This document shows positions 39,543 through 49,596 of a DNA stretch of 64,000 bases, piece by piece. Below the pieces are notes generated by a model that worked only from the letters and a program-made list of their open reading frames with translations, searched no databases and was not told where the DNA came from. The DNA is taken from contig NZ_CP014327.1 in the NCBI RefSeq assembly GCF_000812665.2, forward strand, positions 4,059,501-4,123,500, in the 5' to 3' direction. The DNA is from Falsihalocynthiibacter arcticus. Its GTDB lineage: Bacteria > Pseudomonadota > Alphaproteobacteria > Rhodobacterales > Rhodobacteraceae. Both the position numbers and the translations under genes were made by a program. The first letter of the stretch is position 1; the number at the start of each line of letters is the position of its first letter.

Positions 39543-41200
39543 GAATGCTCCTCAATGGCGGTGCTGAGCAAAATTTCATTGTAGGCCGTGATGGCATCGA
39601 TATGGAAAACGGCTCCTATCGCCGTGCCTTCCGCGTTTCGAACAGGTAAGAATTCATAGTTTTTCATTTTGAACATCGGTAAAATGTCTTCCAATGTTGC
39701 GTCGAAACGCACCGACTGCCCCTCCTCCACCATGGCGGCGCAGACGTCAACATCAGCTGCACGCGGGTGGTCATTCGTGCGAATAATTGAAGAAACTCCG
39801 ATTTTTGACAGTAAATATTCACCTGAACCCGACGCAATATGAACCTCACGACGTTCCAGCAAGGTAAGAAAAAAGCTCTTATCTACGAAGCGACTCGACA
39901 GTGCCGTCGACATGGAAACGGCAACCATCACGGCAAGTCCCGTTTGCCAGTCACCCGTCAGTTCAAACACAATCAACGTTGTGGAAATTGGCGCGCCGAG
40001 AACTGCGGCCGCAACCGCCCCCATGCCGGCCAAAGCGTAAATAGTTTCCGAACCGCTCACGTTTGGAAAAATGCTTGTCGCTAAGATCCCAAAGGCAAGT
40101 CCGGTCAACGCACCAACCATCAATGCAGGCGAAAAAACACCACCGCCCATGCGCCCAGCCATAGTGATTGATACGGCAATAGTTTTGATAACGGCGAACA
40201 TAATCGCCGTTTGAAAAACGAGGTTTCCCGTCAGCGCCGCCGAGGTCGTTTGATATCCAACGCCGATAATATGCGGAAACCAAATTGCGATAACTCCCAG
40301 CATTGCCCCTGCAATTGCGGGGCGAAACCAACGAGGTATCCGGAGGTTCTCCTGAACAACGGTACCAATATCATCGGCCCAGAAGATTGATTTCATTAGC
40401 ACAACAGAGACGATGCCACAAATCAAACCTAGGATTAGGAACGCGGGTAATTCAACGTAGAATGCCAATTCTCCCTGGCGCAGCAAGGTGAATTCTGTGA
40501 CATTTCCGAACTCAAGCCTGCTCACCACCGTTCCAGCGACCGATGCAATAACGATCGGGGCGAAGGCGTGGACTGCAAAATGTCGCAATATCACTTCGAG
40601 GGCAAAAAGCGCGCCCGCGATGGGCGCGTTAAAGCTCGCGGAAACGGCTCCAGCAACAGCACATCCCAGCAAATCGCGTGCCGTAATTCCGTCAGCGCTA
40701 ATCCGATTGGACACCCATGTCGAAACCACTCCAGCGAGGTGAACCACAGGCCCCTCGCGTCCGGACGATCCACCGGAAGACAGCGTGATCAAAGAAGCGA
40801 GCCCACTCGCAAGGCCCTCTTTGATCTCAACACGCCCATTGTGCAGAGCCGCTCCCTCGATGACATCCGCCACAGAGCGTACGCGCCCGTCCGCGGTAAA
40901 GTGATTTAGAATTAGCCCAACAAGGAGGCCGCCGATGGTCGGAATAAGGAGAATCCAGTACCACGGTAAATCAGTGATAAACGCATATTGGCTGCCAAGA
41001 TCATCGCTAGCATAAAAGTAATTCTGGAGTTTTGTAATTGATTTTCGAAAATAGAGCGCCGTCGTCCCAGCAACCACGCCTATCACCAAAGCAATAAACC
41101 AAAACTGAATTTGCGAAGGGCCCTGATGACGCACGTGGCGCGCCGCATCAATAAGGCTCTGCAGAATCTGTGAAGTATAGGATTTGATCATTGACGACAT
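39539..41200 (-). CDS. ClC family chloride channel/transporter with C-terminal CBS region
   Basis: I place the start at 41200 (MSSMIKSYTSQILQS); the frame opens further upstream to 41263. The ~553-residue membrane protein has the ClC landmarks: the SSGGSSGREGPVVHLAG selectivity-filter loop with the gating Glu (about 140-155), AGAVSASFNAPIAGALFALEV, GGGVFSPALMVGA and LGAPISTTLIVFELTG. A C-terminal ~100-residue extension (VCAAMVEEGQSVRFDATLEDILPMF, FLPVRNAEGTAIGAVF) resembles CBS nucleotide-sensing repeats. Whether it is a channel or a proton antiporter cannot be decided here. It overlaps the aminopeptidase gene tail to tail and is divergent from the FAD oxidase. Confidence 0.92.
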   Translation of the reverse strand: MSSMIKSYTSQILQSLIDAARHVRHQGPSQIQFWFIALVIGVVAGTTALYFRKSITKLQNYFYASDDLGSQYAFITDLPWYWILLIPTIGGLLVGLILNHFTADGRVRSVADVIEGAALHNGRVEIKEGLASGLASLITLSSGGSSGREGPVVHLAGVVSTWVSNRISADGITARDLLGCAVAGAVSASFNAPIAGALFALEVILRHFAVHAFAPIVIASVAGTVVSRLEFGNVTEFTLLRQGELAFYVELPAFLILGLICGIVSVVLMKSIFWADDIGTVVQENLRIPRWFRPAIAGAMLGVIAIWFPHIIGVGYQTTSAALTGNLVFQTAIMFAVIKTIAVSITMAGRMGGGVFSPALMVGALTGLAFGILATSIFPNVSGSETIYALAGMGAVAAAVLGAPISTTLIVFELTGDWQTGLAVMVAVSMSTALSSRFVDKSFFLTLLERREVHIASGSGEYLLSKIGVSSIIRTNDHPRAADVDVCAAMVEEGQSVRFDATLEDILPMFKMKNYEFLPVRNAEGTAIGAVFHIDAITAYNEILLSTAIEEHS

Positions 41201-41301
41201 AGACGGTTTTCTTTGCTCTTTCTGCGCGTTTTCCCTCGATGGGGTTTCCCCAGCGTATAACATCGCCTAGGCTCATGCGTGGTGTAAATAGAGGGGCCGC
41301 G

Positions 41302-42672
41302 ATGACCATTCACTCCGCTTTAACCAAGCTATCTTTACTGTTAGGCGATCGCCTCTCTCGTTCCAAGTCCGATCTGAACAACCACGGGCAGAGCGAAACA
41401 TATTTCCCACTCACCCCGCCTAATGCGGTTGCCTATCCTGATACCACCCTAGAGGTTTCAGAAATCCTAAAAATTTGTCATGCTGAGGATTGCCCAGTCG
41501 TGGCGTGGGGCGCAGGCACTTCTCTTGAGGGGCACGCGCTGGCGACACAGGGCGGGCTTTGCCTAGATATGATCCGGATGAGCAAAATAGGCGACCTTCG
41601 GATTGAGGATTTTGCCGTGACCGTTGGACCGGGAATAACGCGCGAGTCTCTTAACCAAGAGCTTCGCACAACGGGTTTGTTTTTTCCCGTTGATCCAGGG
41701 GCAAATGCGTCGCTTGGAGGCATGGCCGCCACCCGCGCCAGCGGCACGACCAGCGTGCGTTATGGAACCATGCGCGACAATGTCCTTGGCTTAACCGTGG
41801 TTCTGGCTGACGGACGGATTGTCAAAACAGGTGGCCCAGTGCGTAAATCATCCTCGGGCTACGACCTCACGGCGCTGTTTTTGGGCAGCGAGGGAACGCT
41901 CGGAATCATCACCTCGCTGACCCTGCGCCTCCAAAGCCAACCCGAGGCCATTTCCGCCGCTTCATGCGCATTTGAGAATATGGATGCCGCTATTGAAACG
42001 GTGATTACAACCATCCAGTATGGCATTCCAATGGCCCGTATAGAGTTCGTCGATGCGGCCACCGCAGGGGCATTCAACGCCTACGCAGGCACAAAATTGC
42101 CCGAGACTCCACATTTACTGGTCGAGTTTCACGGCTCCGAGCGCGCCGTCGCCGAAGATGCCAAAAGGTTTGGAGAGATCGTTGAGGAAATGGGGGGCAC
42201 TGGTTTTGACTGGTCCGACAAACCCGAAGACCGCACCGCTCTTTGGCGCATTCGCCACAATGCCTACTATGCGTGTTTGGCATTGCGACCGGGCGCTTTT
42301 GCCCTCGTCACCGATGTTTGCGTTCCGATCTCTGAACTTGCAAAAGCCGTGCGCGAAACCCGCGCGGATATTGATGCCTCACCGCTCATTGGTCCAATCT
42401 TGGGGCACGTGGGCGACGGCAACTTCCACGCCATCCTGTTAATCGACCGCGAGAATGAAGGCGAAGTGGCCGAGGCAAAACGCCTCGCTCAGGCCATGGC
42501 CGAACGCGCTATATCCTTAGGTGGCACCATAACGGGCGAGCACGGAATTGGCCTTGGGAAGCGGCACCTCATGGCGCAGGAACACGGTCAGGAGGCGTGG
42601 GATTTGATGGGCCAGATCAAACATGCGCTTGATCCAACGGGCATCCTCAATCCGGGAAAAATCGTGCCCTAA
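41302..42672 (+). CDS. FAD-linked oxidase, D-lactate dehydrogenase / GlcD type
   Basis: The start at 41302 (MTIHSALTKLSLLLGDRLS) follows GAGGGG; the longer frame to 41239 lacks family likeness. The ~456-residue flavoenzyme has the PCMH FAD-binding fold (VVAWGAGTSLEGHAL, GLFFPVDPGANASLGGMAATRASG, SSSGYDLTALFLGSEGTLGIIT) and the FAD-oxidase C-terminal domain (HVGDGNFHAILLID, GGTITGEHGIGLGKRHLM, DPTGILNPGKI). It probably oxidises D-lactate, glycolate or another 2-hydroxy acid. No glcE/glcF partners are adjacent, which favours a single-subunit D-lactate dehydrogenase-like enzyme. It converges on recN with 65 bases between. Confidence 0.9.
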   Translation: MTIHSALTKLSLLLGDRLSRSKSDLNNHGQSETYFPLTPPNAVAYPDTTLEVSEILKICHAEDCPVVAWGAGTSLEGHALATQGGLCLDMIRMSKIGDLRIEDFAVTVGPGITRESLNQELRTTGLFFPVDPGANASLGGMAATRASGTTSVRYGTMRDNVLGLTVVLADGRIVKTGGPVRKSSSGYDLTALFLGSEGTLGIITSLTLRLQSQPEAISAASCAFENMDAAIETVITTIQYGIPMARIEFVDAATAGAFNAYAGTKLPETPHLLVEFHGSERAVAEDAKRFGEIVEEMGGTGFDWSDKPEDRTALWRIRHNAYYACLALRPGAFALVTDVCVPISELAKAVRETRADIDASPLIGPILGHVGDGNFHAILLIDRENEGEVAEAKRLAQAMAERAISLGGTITGEHGIGLGKRHLMAQEHGQEAWDLMGQIKHALDPTGILNPGKIVP

Positions 42673-42737
42673 TGCTAGAATAGGTCAAAGAACACGCGTT
42701 CAAAGCCAAAAATTAAGCCAAAAATGTGTGAAAAATG

Positions 42738-44390
42738 CTATCCGGCAAGCAGCGTTTTTGCGGCCGCGCGGGCCTGATCTGTGATCCTATCGCCTGACAG
42801 CATCCGTGCCACTTCATCCACACGTTCATCTGTCCCCAAAGCGACAACCGTGGAAAGAGTCATGCCATCCTCGACCGATTTCTGAACCCGCCAGTGATGC
42901 GCGCCAAGGGCCGCGACTTGCGGCGAGTGAGTCACAACAAGGATTTGCCCCAGCGTCGCCAACTCAGCCAAACGGCGCCCAACGGCATCTGCCGTCGCCC
43001 CTCCGACCCCGCGGTCGATTTCGTCAAAAATCATTGTGGTTCCGCGCGTTTCGGAAGTGAGACAAACCTTCAACGCCAGAAGAAACCGAGAAAGCTCCCC
43101 GCCAGATGCAATTTTATTGAGTGGCCCCGACGGCGCACCGGGGTTGGTGGCAACGGTAAAAATCGCTTCATCTTGCCCTTCTGGACCCGGCTCTGTGGCG
43201 GAAATTTCGGTGGCAAAAACAGCCCGCTCCATTTTGAGCGGCGCAAGTTCCTTGGCCATAGCCGCATCCAGTTTACGGGCGGCGTCTACGCGCTTTTCTG
43301 ACAGGTCTTGGGCCGCGAGATCATATGCAGATTGAGCGGTGACCACGGCCCGCTTCAAACCTGCCATATTGCCCACACTTTGGTCTAACGTCTCAAGCCG
43401 AAGGCGCAGGGAATCTGCATGGGCGCCCAACTCATCAGGCAATACTTCGTACTTGCGCGCCAACCCGCGAATGGCGAAAAGACGCTCTTCGGTTTCCTCC
43501 AAATCAATGGGGTTAAACCGCAGATGCTCAACCGTGCTATCGACAGCCTGAATGGCATCCGAAAGTTCGGCCATTGCGCGCCCCAACGCGGCAATTGCTT
43601 CGTCAAGTTGGCCGTCAATTTGTAGGGCGGAATCTTCCAACCAGTTCATAGCATTGGAAATTTGCGCCTCCGCTCCGTGGCCACCCAAGGCCATATTCGC
43701 CTTATTGATGTCGTCCAAAACCCGTTCTGCGGCCTGTAATTGACGGCGCAAAGTATCAAGTTCTGGTTCTTCTCCGGCAATGGGCGCGAGCAAATCCAGC
43801 TCCTCTACAGCATGACGTAGGAAGTCTTCTTCTTTGCGAATTTCGGCCAAATGTGCCTCAGCCTTCTCCAGTTCTTTTGTGGCGTCGTTTAACCCACGCC
43901 ACTTCAAACGCACGTCGGAAAGCTCGCCATCCAAGGTGGCGTAGGTGTCCAAAATCTGACGATGACCGCGCGGGTTGAGCAAGCCCCGATCATCGTGCTG
44001 GCCGTGCAATTCGACGAGGGTTTCCGACAAGGCCCGCAGCACTTCTCCCGAACAGCGCCGATCATTGATCCACGCCGTTTTACGCCCTTCATTGGTATTT
44101 ATCCGCCGTAGGATGAGTTCTCCGTCAGCGGTTGGAAACCCAGCGTCGCGCAGGACGCCCCATGCTGCATGATCGTCCTGCAATTCAAAGCTCGCGGTCA
44201 CTTCCCCTTGCTCGGCCCCTGCGCGAACAAGCTCTGCACGCCCGCGCCAACCAAGAACAAAACCGAGTGAATCCAACAGGATAGATTTTCCTGCACCCGT
44301 TTCTCCCGTCAACACATTTAACCCCGGCTGGAACTCAAGTTCCAACCGGTCAATGATTAACATGTCTCGAATTTCTAAGCCGCGCAGCAC
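42738..44390 (-). CDS. recN: DNA repair protein RecN
   Basis: I choose the GTG at 44390, giving VLRGLEIRDMLIIDRLELEF, the family N-terminus; the longer frame to 44480 overlaps bamD. The ~550-residue SMC-like ATPase has Walker A TGETGAGKS near residue 30, a long coiled-coil middle, the signature LNKIASGGELSRFLLAL and Walker B TTMIFDEIDRGVGG. The His switch is in VTHSPQVAALG. RecN helps double-strand break repair by holding DNA ends and sisters together. It follows bamD by 16 bases on the same strand, so it is probably the last gene of that unit. Confidence 0.95.
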   Translation of the reverse strand: MLRGLEIRDMLIIDRLELEFQPGLNVLTGETGAGKSILLDSLGFVLGWRGRAELVRAGAEQGEVTASFELQDDHAAWGVLRDAGFPTADGELILRRINTNEGRKTAWINDRRCSGEVLRALSETLVELHGQHDDRGLLNPRGHRQILDTYATLDGELSDVRLKWRGLNDATKELEKAEAHLAEIRKEEDFLRHAVEELDLLAPIAGEEPELDTLRRQLQAAERVLDDINKANMALGGHGAEAQISNAMNWLEDSALQIDGQLDEAIAALGRAMAELSDAIQAVDSTVEHLRFNPIDLEETEERLFAIRGLARKYEVLPDELGAHADSLRLRLETLDQSVGNMAGLKRAVVTAQSAYDLAAQDLSEKRVDAARKLDAAMAKELAPLKMERAVFATEISATEPGPEGQDEAIFTVATNPGAPSGPLNKIASGGELSRFLLALKVCLTSETRGTTMIFDEIDRGVGGATADAVGRRLAELATLGQILVVTHSPQVAALGAHHWRVQKSVEDGMTLSTVVALGTDERVDEVARMLSGDRITDQARAAAKTLLAG

Positions 44391-44406
44391 AGCAAATCTC
44401 GCAGAA

Positions 44407-45246
44407 TTATAGCCATTCGCCACGAATAGCTTGGCGATAGAATTTACCCATCCAATTCGCGCCAAACAACCCAGGTTCAAGGCCTTGCCCTTTTAGCAAT
44501 TCATAGCTGTCTTGGTACCAAACCGTGGATCGGAAGTTATATCCAAGAATGGCGGCAGCCGTTTGCGCTTCTTCGACAAACCCCAAGGCCAAGTAGCTCT
44601 CAACGAGGCGCATCAAGGCCTCTGGAGTGTGACTTGTGGTTTGGAAGTCCTCGATCACAACACGGAATCGGTTGATCGCCGCAGCGTAGTGACCTTTTTT
44701 GAGGTAGTAGCGCCCAATTTCCATTTCTTTGGCCGCAAGATGATCAAACGCGAGATCAAACATCAGAATCGCTGACCGCGCATATTCGCTGTCTGGATGA
44801 CGTTCGATTACCAGTCGCAATTGCTGCAACGCTTGATACGTGAGGCCCTGATCGCGGCCAACTTCATCAATTTGGTCGTAGTAGGACAGCGCCAAAAGGA
44901 ATTGCGCGTAAGCAACATCCTCCTCAGCGGGGTAGAAATCAATGAAACGTTGTGCCGCAATCCGGCTATTTTCATAGTCCTGATCGCGATGATAGGAGAA
45001 CGCTTGCATGATCAATGCGCGTTTTGCCCATTCGGAATAGGGGTAAAGGCGTTCAACTTCGCCAAATAGCCGCGCTGCTTCTTCGGGGTCACCCGCCTCA
45101 AGATCAAATTCCGCACGAGTATAGATCTCCTCGGGAGTAAACGTCTCGAGGGGGATATCTTTGCTGGAATTGCCGCCGCAGGCCATCAACAACGTGAGAC
45201 CGCAAAGCAAAGTAATTCGAGTTGGCCAAGCCGCTGCGCGTCTCAT
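44407..45246 (-). CDS. bamD: Outer membrane protein assembly factor BamD
   Basis: This 279-residue lipoprotein starts with a signal peptide and lipobox LLMACG (Cys23). The mature part is made of TPR repeats: AEFDLEAGDPEEAARLFGEVERLYPYSEWAKRA near 45-77, YPAEEDVAYAQFLLALSYYDQI near 108-130, then YYLKKGHYAAAINRFRVVIEDF. BamD is the essential partner of BamA for inserting beta-barrel proteins into the outer membrane. It lies between lpxC (108 bases upstream) and recN, so envelope assembly and lipid A synthesis share this neighbourhood. Confidence 0.95.
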   Translation of the reverse strand: MRRAAAWPTRITLLCGLTLLMACGGNSSKDIPLETFTPEEIYTRAEFDLEAGDPEEAARLFGEVERLYPYSEWAKRALIMQAFSYHRDQDYENSRIAAQRFIDFYPAEEDVAYAQFLLALSYYDQIDEVGRDQGLTYQALQQLRLVIERHPDSEYARSAILMFDLAFDHLAAKEMEIGRYYLKKGHYAAAINRFRVVIEDFQTTSHTPEALMRLVESYLALGFVEEAQTAAAILGYNFRSTVWYQDSYELLKGQGLEPGLFGANWMGKFYRQAIRGEWL

Positions 45247-45354
45247 TCAGCGCCACCTTTAAAATCTGTTCGAAGGGGAAAACCCCAAACCTCACGCCGT
45301 TCTAGCACAGAAAAATCCTAGGCAAAACGTCTTTACGTTACATTGGGAAGGGAT

Positions 45355-46287
45355 TTATTCGGCCGCAATCGGGATATCGGTGGCGTGCAGGCCTGCACCC
45401 GGCAAACGCGCAGAGACGCGGGCGTCGCATTTCACCCATTCCCAAGCGTTGGCGTCTGCAAAAATTGCTCTGAGGAGTTTGTTGGTGAGGGCATGCCCCG
45501 CGCGAATCCCCGTGTAGCGCCCCAAAATGGGTCCGCCAGCGAGGGCAAGATCGCCTAACGCGTCGAGCATTTTGTGGCGCACAGCCTCGTCGCGGTGACG
45601 TAGGCCACCAGGCGTCAAGACGTCATCACCATCAATCACAACGGCATTCTTCACAGAACCGCCCAAGGCAAGCCCTGCGGCACGCATCGCATCGACATCA
45701 GATTGTCGACAAAAAGTCCGGCTATCGCAAAGTTCGCGCACAAAAGCGCCATTTGCCATACTCAGCTTCTTATCTTGCTTGCCAATGGCCGCGTCATTGA
45801 AACGAATGTGGAAATCAATATGCAAAGTTTTTGCAGGCTCGATACGGGCGATTGCGTCGCCGTCACGTACTTCCACAGTTTTCAAAATCTTCAACGCTCG
45901 GATTGGGGCATTGAGATCCTTGCGCCCGACCATCAAAATAGCGGTCACAAATTCGGCGGAACTTCCGTCGAGAACGGGGATTTCCGGGCCGTCTACGTCG
46001 ATCACAGCGTTTTGTACGCCGCACCCTGCGAGCGCGGCCATGATATGTTCGATCGTTGAAACGGAAGCGCCAGAGGCATTTGCAACACGGGTGCAAAGCT
46101 GCGCAGGCGTCGTCGCATCATATAACGCGGGGATACGGTTATCCCCTTCAAGATCGCTCCTGACAAACCAAATTCCGCTATCCACTGCCGCCGGTTTTAC
46201 AACCATGCGAACAGGGGCCCCAGAGTGGAGACCTATTCCGCGAAATGTAATTGGCTTGTTCAAAGTAGTTTGCAATGGATGCTCCAT
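45355..46287 (-). CDS. lpxC: UDP-3-O-acyl-N-acetylglucosamine deacetylase
   Basis: The protein has 310 residues. The N-terminal LNKPITFRGIGLHSG, the zinc-binding His in STIEHIMAALAGC (about 75-87), and the second-domain PGGLRHRDEAVRHKMLDALGDLALAGGPILG are complete. The late catalytic His is in RAGHALTNKLLRAI. It is the committed, zinc-dependent step of lipid A synthesis. As usual it follows ftsZ, here by 199 bases, with a terminator hairpin between. The upstream region should therefore hold its own promoter. The start at 46287 (MEHPLQTTLNKPI) fits the family. Confidence 0.97.
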   Translation of the reverse strand: MEHPLQTTLNKPITFRGIGLHSGAPVRMVVKPAAVDSGIWFVRSDLEGDNRIPALYDATTPAQLCTRVANASGASVSTIEHIMAALAGCGVQNAVIDVDGPEIPVLDGSSAEFVTAILMVGRKDLNAPIRALKILKTVEVRDGDAIARIEPAKTLHIDFHIRFNDAAIGKQDKKLSMANGAFVRELCDSRTFCRQSDVDAMRAAGLALGGSVKNAVVIDGDDVLTPGGLRHRDEAVRHKMLDALGDLALAGGPILGRYTGIRAGHALTNKLLRAIFADANAWEWVKCDARVSARLPGAGLHATDIPIAAE

Positions 46288-46435
46288 AACGGCCTCGGAA
46301 CGTTCTTTGCTCCGACACAGGAGAGATAAGCTCCCACTGTGTTATGTACAATTCAATCTTTGTAACTGAATGAAACATGCGCTTTTCACCTAGGCGGTTG
46401 TTTGCGCAAAAATACGCAACGCATTGTAATTAAAC

Positions 46436-46462
46436 AAAAAAGGGCCACCCAGAAGGGCAGCC
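46436..46462 (-). terminator. Intrinsic terminator after ftsZ
   Basis: On the minus strand GGCTGCCC and GGGTGGCC pair (two G-T wobbles) across TTCT, followed by C and a run of six T. It lies between the ftsZ stop and the lpxC start region. Confidence 0.78.
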
Positions 46463-46486
46463 CAATTGTTACAACTGTTGAAATAT

Positions 46487-48082
46487 TTAGTTAGCTTGGC
46501 GGCGCAAAAACGCTGGAATGTCGATACGCTCTTGCTCAGGATCCGGCTCATGTTCGGCTTCAGCAACGGGGGCCTGCACCTGTGGTTGCTGGCGTGCAGT
46601 GGCTGTACGCGCGCCCTCCTCGGCTGCGTGGCCTGTCATTCGGTTGATCAAAGAGTTGATCCCAAAGCGTGGTTTTTCAGGTTCAGCTTGTGGCTGAGGA
46701 GCAGTTTTTGCTGCAGTTTGACCATAGCCAGCCGGTGCATGCGGAACCTTCGAAGCCGCGGCGCGAAGACGATCCAACGCTTCAGGAGAAGGCGTTCCCG
46801 GTGTCCGAGGTTTAGGAGCGACAAAACCTTCGGCTTCGCTCTCAAACCGTACTGGCTCTTCAGCAAGCTGAGGCGAAGGAGCCGCTTGTTGTTGCGGTTG
46901 GTATGCGGGAGCAGGAACTTCTTCCTTGGCCCGTGGAGTTGGCGCAAAGAAAGAAGGCGTTTCTTTTTCAGCTTCTGGCTCCGTAAACAACGAAGGTTCT
47001 TTGCCTTGTGCTTCTGCGGCTTGGCTCAATTCTTGAGCAACTTCATCGGCAAGTGAAGAATGCTTCAACGGTTCTGCGAGGGAACGACGCGCTACGGGAA
47101 CTTCTCCGGCGCCGACGCGGGCGTCAATTCCAGTGGCCACTACGGAAACGCGCATGACGCCTTCCATTTCAGTGTCCAAAGTCGAGCCAACGATGATGTT
47201 CGCCTCTGGATCGACTTCCTCGCGAATACGGTTGGCCGCTTCGTCGAGTTCGAACAATGTGAGGTCGTAGCCACCTGTAATATTGATAAGAACGCCACGT
47301 GCGCCGCGCAGGCTGATTTCGTCAAGCAAGGGGTTTGCGATGGCTTTTTCGGCGGCTTGTACGGCGCGATCTTCGCCTGTGGCTTCGCCTGTGCCCATCA
47401 TGGCTTTGCCCATTTCGTCCATCACGGAACGCACATCTGCAAAGTCGAGGTTGATGATACCGGGGCGAACCATAAGGTCGGTTACACCTTTGACACCTTG
47501 ATACAGAACGTCGTCCGCAAGACTAAAGGCTTCGGTAAAGGTTGTTTTTTCATTCGCCAAACGGAACAGGTTTTGGTTGGGAATGATGATCAGAGTGTCG
47601 ACAACTTTTTGCAGCGCTTCAACGCCCTCTTCGGCTTGACGCATCCGTTTTGCGCCTTCGAATTGGAACGGTTTGGTCACAACACCAACGGTCAAAACAC
47701 CCAACTCGCGTGCGGCTTGTGCGATGATTGGAGCTGCGCCGGTGCCGGTGCCGCCGCCCATACCAGCGGTGATAAAGCACATGTGCGCGCCCGCGAGGTG
47801 GTCAACGATTTGTTCGATGCTTTCTTCAGCAGCGGCGGACCCTACGGAAGGCCGTGCCCCCGCGCCCAGACCCTCGGTGACCTTGATGCCCATTTGAATG
47901 CGTGCTGTGGATTTGCTCTGCTGCAACGCTTGGGCGTCGGTATTCGCGACCACAAACTCAACACCATCGAGTTGTTTGTCGATCATATTGTTTACGGCGT
48001 TACCGCCGGCTCCACCAACACCGAAAACGGTGATCCGTGGTTTGAGATCGTCTTGCTCGTGAATACTAAGATTTAAAGTCAT
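46487..48082 (-). CDS. ftsZ: Cell division protein FtsZ
   Basis: I place the start at 48082 ([20 protein letters not shown]); the frame to 48169 has no family likeness before that. The ~531-residue tubulin homologue has [14 protein letters not shown], the GTP-binding signature [10 protein letters not shown] near 105-115, and the T7 loop segment [16 protein letters not shown] near 290. After ~residue 340 comes a long, variable linker rich in Ala, Pro, Glu and Gln. The extreme C-terminal [12 protein letters not shown] is the peptide that binds FtsA and other partners. It polymerises into the Z-ring. 179 bases separate it from ftsA, which leaves room for its own promoter. Confidence 0.98.
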   Translation of the reverse strand: MTLNLSIHEQDDLKPRITVFGVGGAGGNAVNNMIDKQLDGVEFVVANTDAQALQQSKSTARIQMGIKVTEGLGAGARPSVGSAAAEESIEQIVDHLAGAHMCFITAGMGGGTGTGAAPIIAQAARELGVLTVGVVTKPFQFEGAKRMRQAEEGVEALQKVVDTLIIIPNQNLFRLANEKTTFTEAFSLADDVLYQGVKGVTDLMVRPGIINLDFADVRSVMDEMGKAMMGTGEATGEDRAVQAAEKAIANPLLDEISLRGARGVLINITGGYDLTLFELDEAANRIREEVDPEANIIVGSTLDTEMEGVMRVSVVATGIDARVGAGEVPVARRSLAEPLKHSSLADEVAQELSQAAEAQGKEPSLFTEPEAEKETPSFFAPTPRAKEEVPAPAYQPQQQAAPSPQLAEEPVRFESEAEGFVAPKPRTPGTPSPEALDRLRAAASKVPHAPAGYGQTAAKTAPQPQAEPEKPRFGINSLINRMTGHAAEEGARTATARQQPQVQAPVAEAEHEPDPEQERIDIPAFLRRQAN

Positions 48083-48261
48083 CGACTGGTCCGCCTGTGA
48101 TACAGTGCCACCCGTCCCGGGGCGACAAATTTGCCTGATTTGCACCGATTTTATCGAGAAATTTGTCAAACGTCACGAAAAAAACGCGTTAATGACACAA
48201 AATATAGTCCGTCAGGCCGAAAAGTTTGGCGATATCTTGCCGAAACTACCATATTTTGCGT

Positions 48262-49596
48262 TTACCAATTATCTTTGAACCATTTCACAGCGCGTTTTAC
48301 CGACCGTGCTGGATACCGTTCTGTGGGAATATCGAAGTCCCACCACTCATCTTGCGGGTTTGCAGCAAACAAACACAGCCCAACCGAGGAGGCAAAAGCC
48401 GCCCCCGTGGCCGATTGTGGCAAGCCCTGAACCCGTAGCGGACGCCCCATCCGCACGCGCTGTCCTAGGATGCGCGTGGCCAAACCATCAAGGCCAGGAA
48501 TTTGGCTTCCACCGCCGGTCAGAACAATTTGCTGGCTTGGCAGGTGATCAAATCCGGCGGCCTCAAGACGCGCCCGCGTCTCCTCCAGAATTTCCTCGAC
48601 CCGTGGTCGCATAATCCCGATCAATTCAGCGCGACTAACGGTACGACGGTCTTTTTCCCAATCGCCGCAGTCCCCACCAACTTCAATTTTTTCGCGGTCG
48701 TCCATTCCCGTGGCGACAACGCCACCAAACAGAGTTTTGATCCGTTCCGCAGTTGCCATCGGCACTTGAAGGCCTTTGGAAATATCGTTGGTGATGTGAT
48801 CGCCCCCCAGTCGAACCGAGTCCGAATAGATCATGTGTTTTTTCATGAAAATCGACAGCCCCGTAGAACCGCCACCCAAATCAATACAGGCCGCGCCAAG
48901 CTCTTGTTCGTCTTCGACCAAGGCCGAAATCGCCGAAGCATATGAACTCGAGGCCATGCCCGCGAGTTCAAGATCGCACCGTTTGATACAATAAATTAGA
49001 TTTTGAATGGCATTCGCGTCGACCGTCAAAACATGCATGTCCGCAGCCAAACGATTGCCTATTTGCCCGCGAGGATCGCCAAGACCTGTGCGATGGTCCA
49101 GCGCAAAATTCACCGGTTGGGCATGCAAAACTTCGCGCCCTGCCCCGAACTCTGGCACCTCACAGGCCGCCAAAACACGTGCGACATCCTGTTCGCTGAC
49201 GGTCCGTTCCTGAACATCAATGCTACCCGCCAATCCATAGGACCGTGGCCGCGCGCCCGAAAAACACGCGATCACGTGATCGACCCGAAGATTGGCCATT
49301 TTTTGTGCGGCTTGAACAGCGGTGCGAATGGCACGCTCTGTTTCGGCCATTGCGTCAATTTCCCCGAAGCTCACTCCACGCGACCGCGTGGTCGCCGCTC
49401 CAATAACCCGAAAACTGCTCTGCCCTGCCATTGAGCCGACACCATCAAAATCGTGGGATTTTTCCGGCCCATCAAAGCGCAATATCAAACAGGCAATTTT
49501 CGACGTTCCCACATCCAAAATTGCCACAACACCGCGCTGCATGGCGGCTTCTCTCATGTTGCGCATCGCTCGCTGGCTTTGGTAAAGATCGGTCAT
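48262..49596 (-). CDS. ftsA: Cell division protein FtsA
   Basis: This 444-residue actin-like ATPase tethers FtsZ to the membrane. It shows the phosphate-1 loop VAILDVGTSKIACLI near residue 25, the SHS2/1C domain, phosphate-2 GAACIDLGGGSTGLSIF near 215, and the adenosine motif IVLTGGGSQIPGLDGLA. The C-terminal RSVKRAVKWFKDNW forms the amphipathic membrane-targeting helix. It begins in a four-base overlap with ftsQ. The N-terminus at 49596 is longer than some homologues; MQRGVVAILDVG (start near 49542) is an alternative. Confidence 0.95.
   Translation of the reverse strand: MTDLYQSQRAMRNMREAAMQRGVVAILDVGTSKIACLILRFDGPEKSHDFDGVGSMAGQSSFRVIGAATTRSRGVSFGEIDAMAETERAIRTAVQAAQKMANLRVDHVIACFSGARPRSYGLAGSIDVQERTVSEQDVARVLAACEVPEFGAGREVLHAQPVNFALDHRTGLGDPRGQIGNRLAADMHVLTVDANAIQNLIYCIKRCDLELAGMASSSYASAISALVEDEQELGAACIDLGGGSTGLSIFMKKHMIYSDSVRLGGDHITNDISKGLQVPMATAERIKTLFGGVVATGMDDREKIEVGGDCGDWEKDRRTVSRAELIGIMRPRVEEILEETRARLEAAGFDHLPSQQIVLTGGGSQIPGLDGLATRILGQRVRMGRPLRVQGLPQSATGAAFASSVGLCLFAANPQDEWWDFDIPTERYPARSVKRAVKWFKDNW

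Noticed and set aside
44391-44480. Longer recN start overlapping bamD
   Set aside because: The extra residues do not resemble RecN, and the GTG at 44390 gives the family N-terminus with a clean 16-base gap.
48083-48261. CtrA-type TTAA-N7-TTAA site upstream of ftsZ
   Set aside because: Only one TTAA half was seen, not a spaced pair. A TTGACA hexamer is present but without a -10 at proper spacing.
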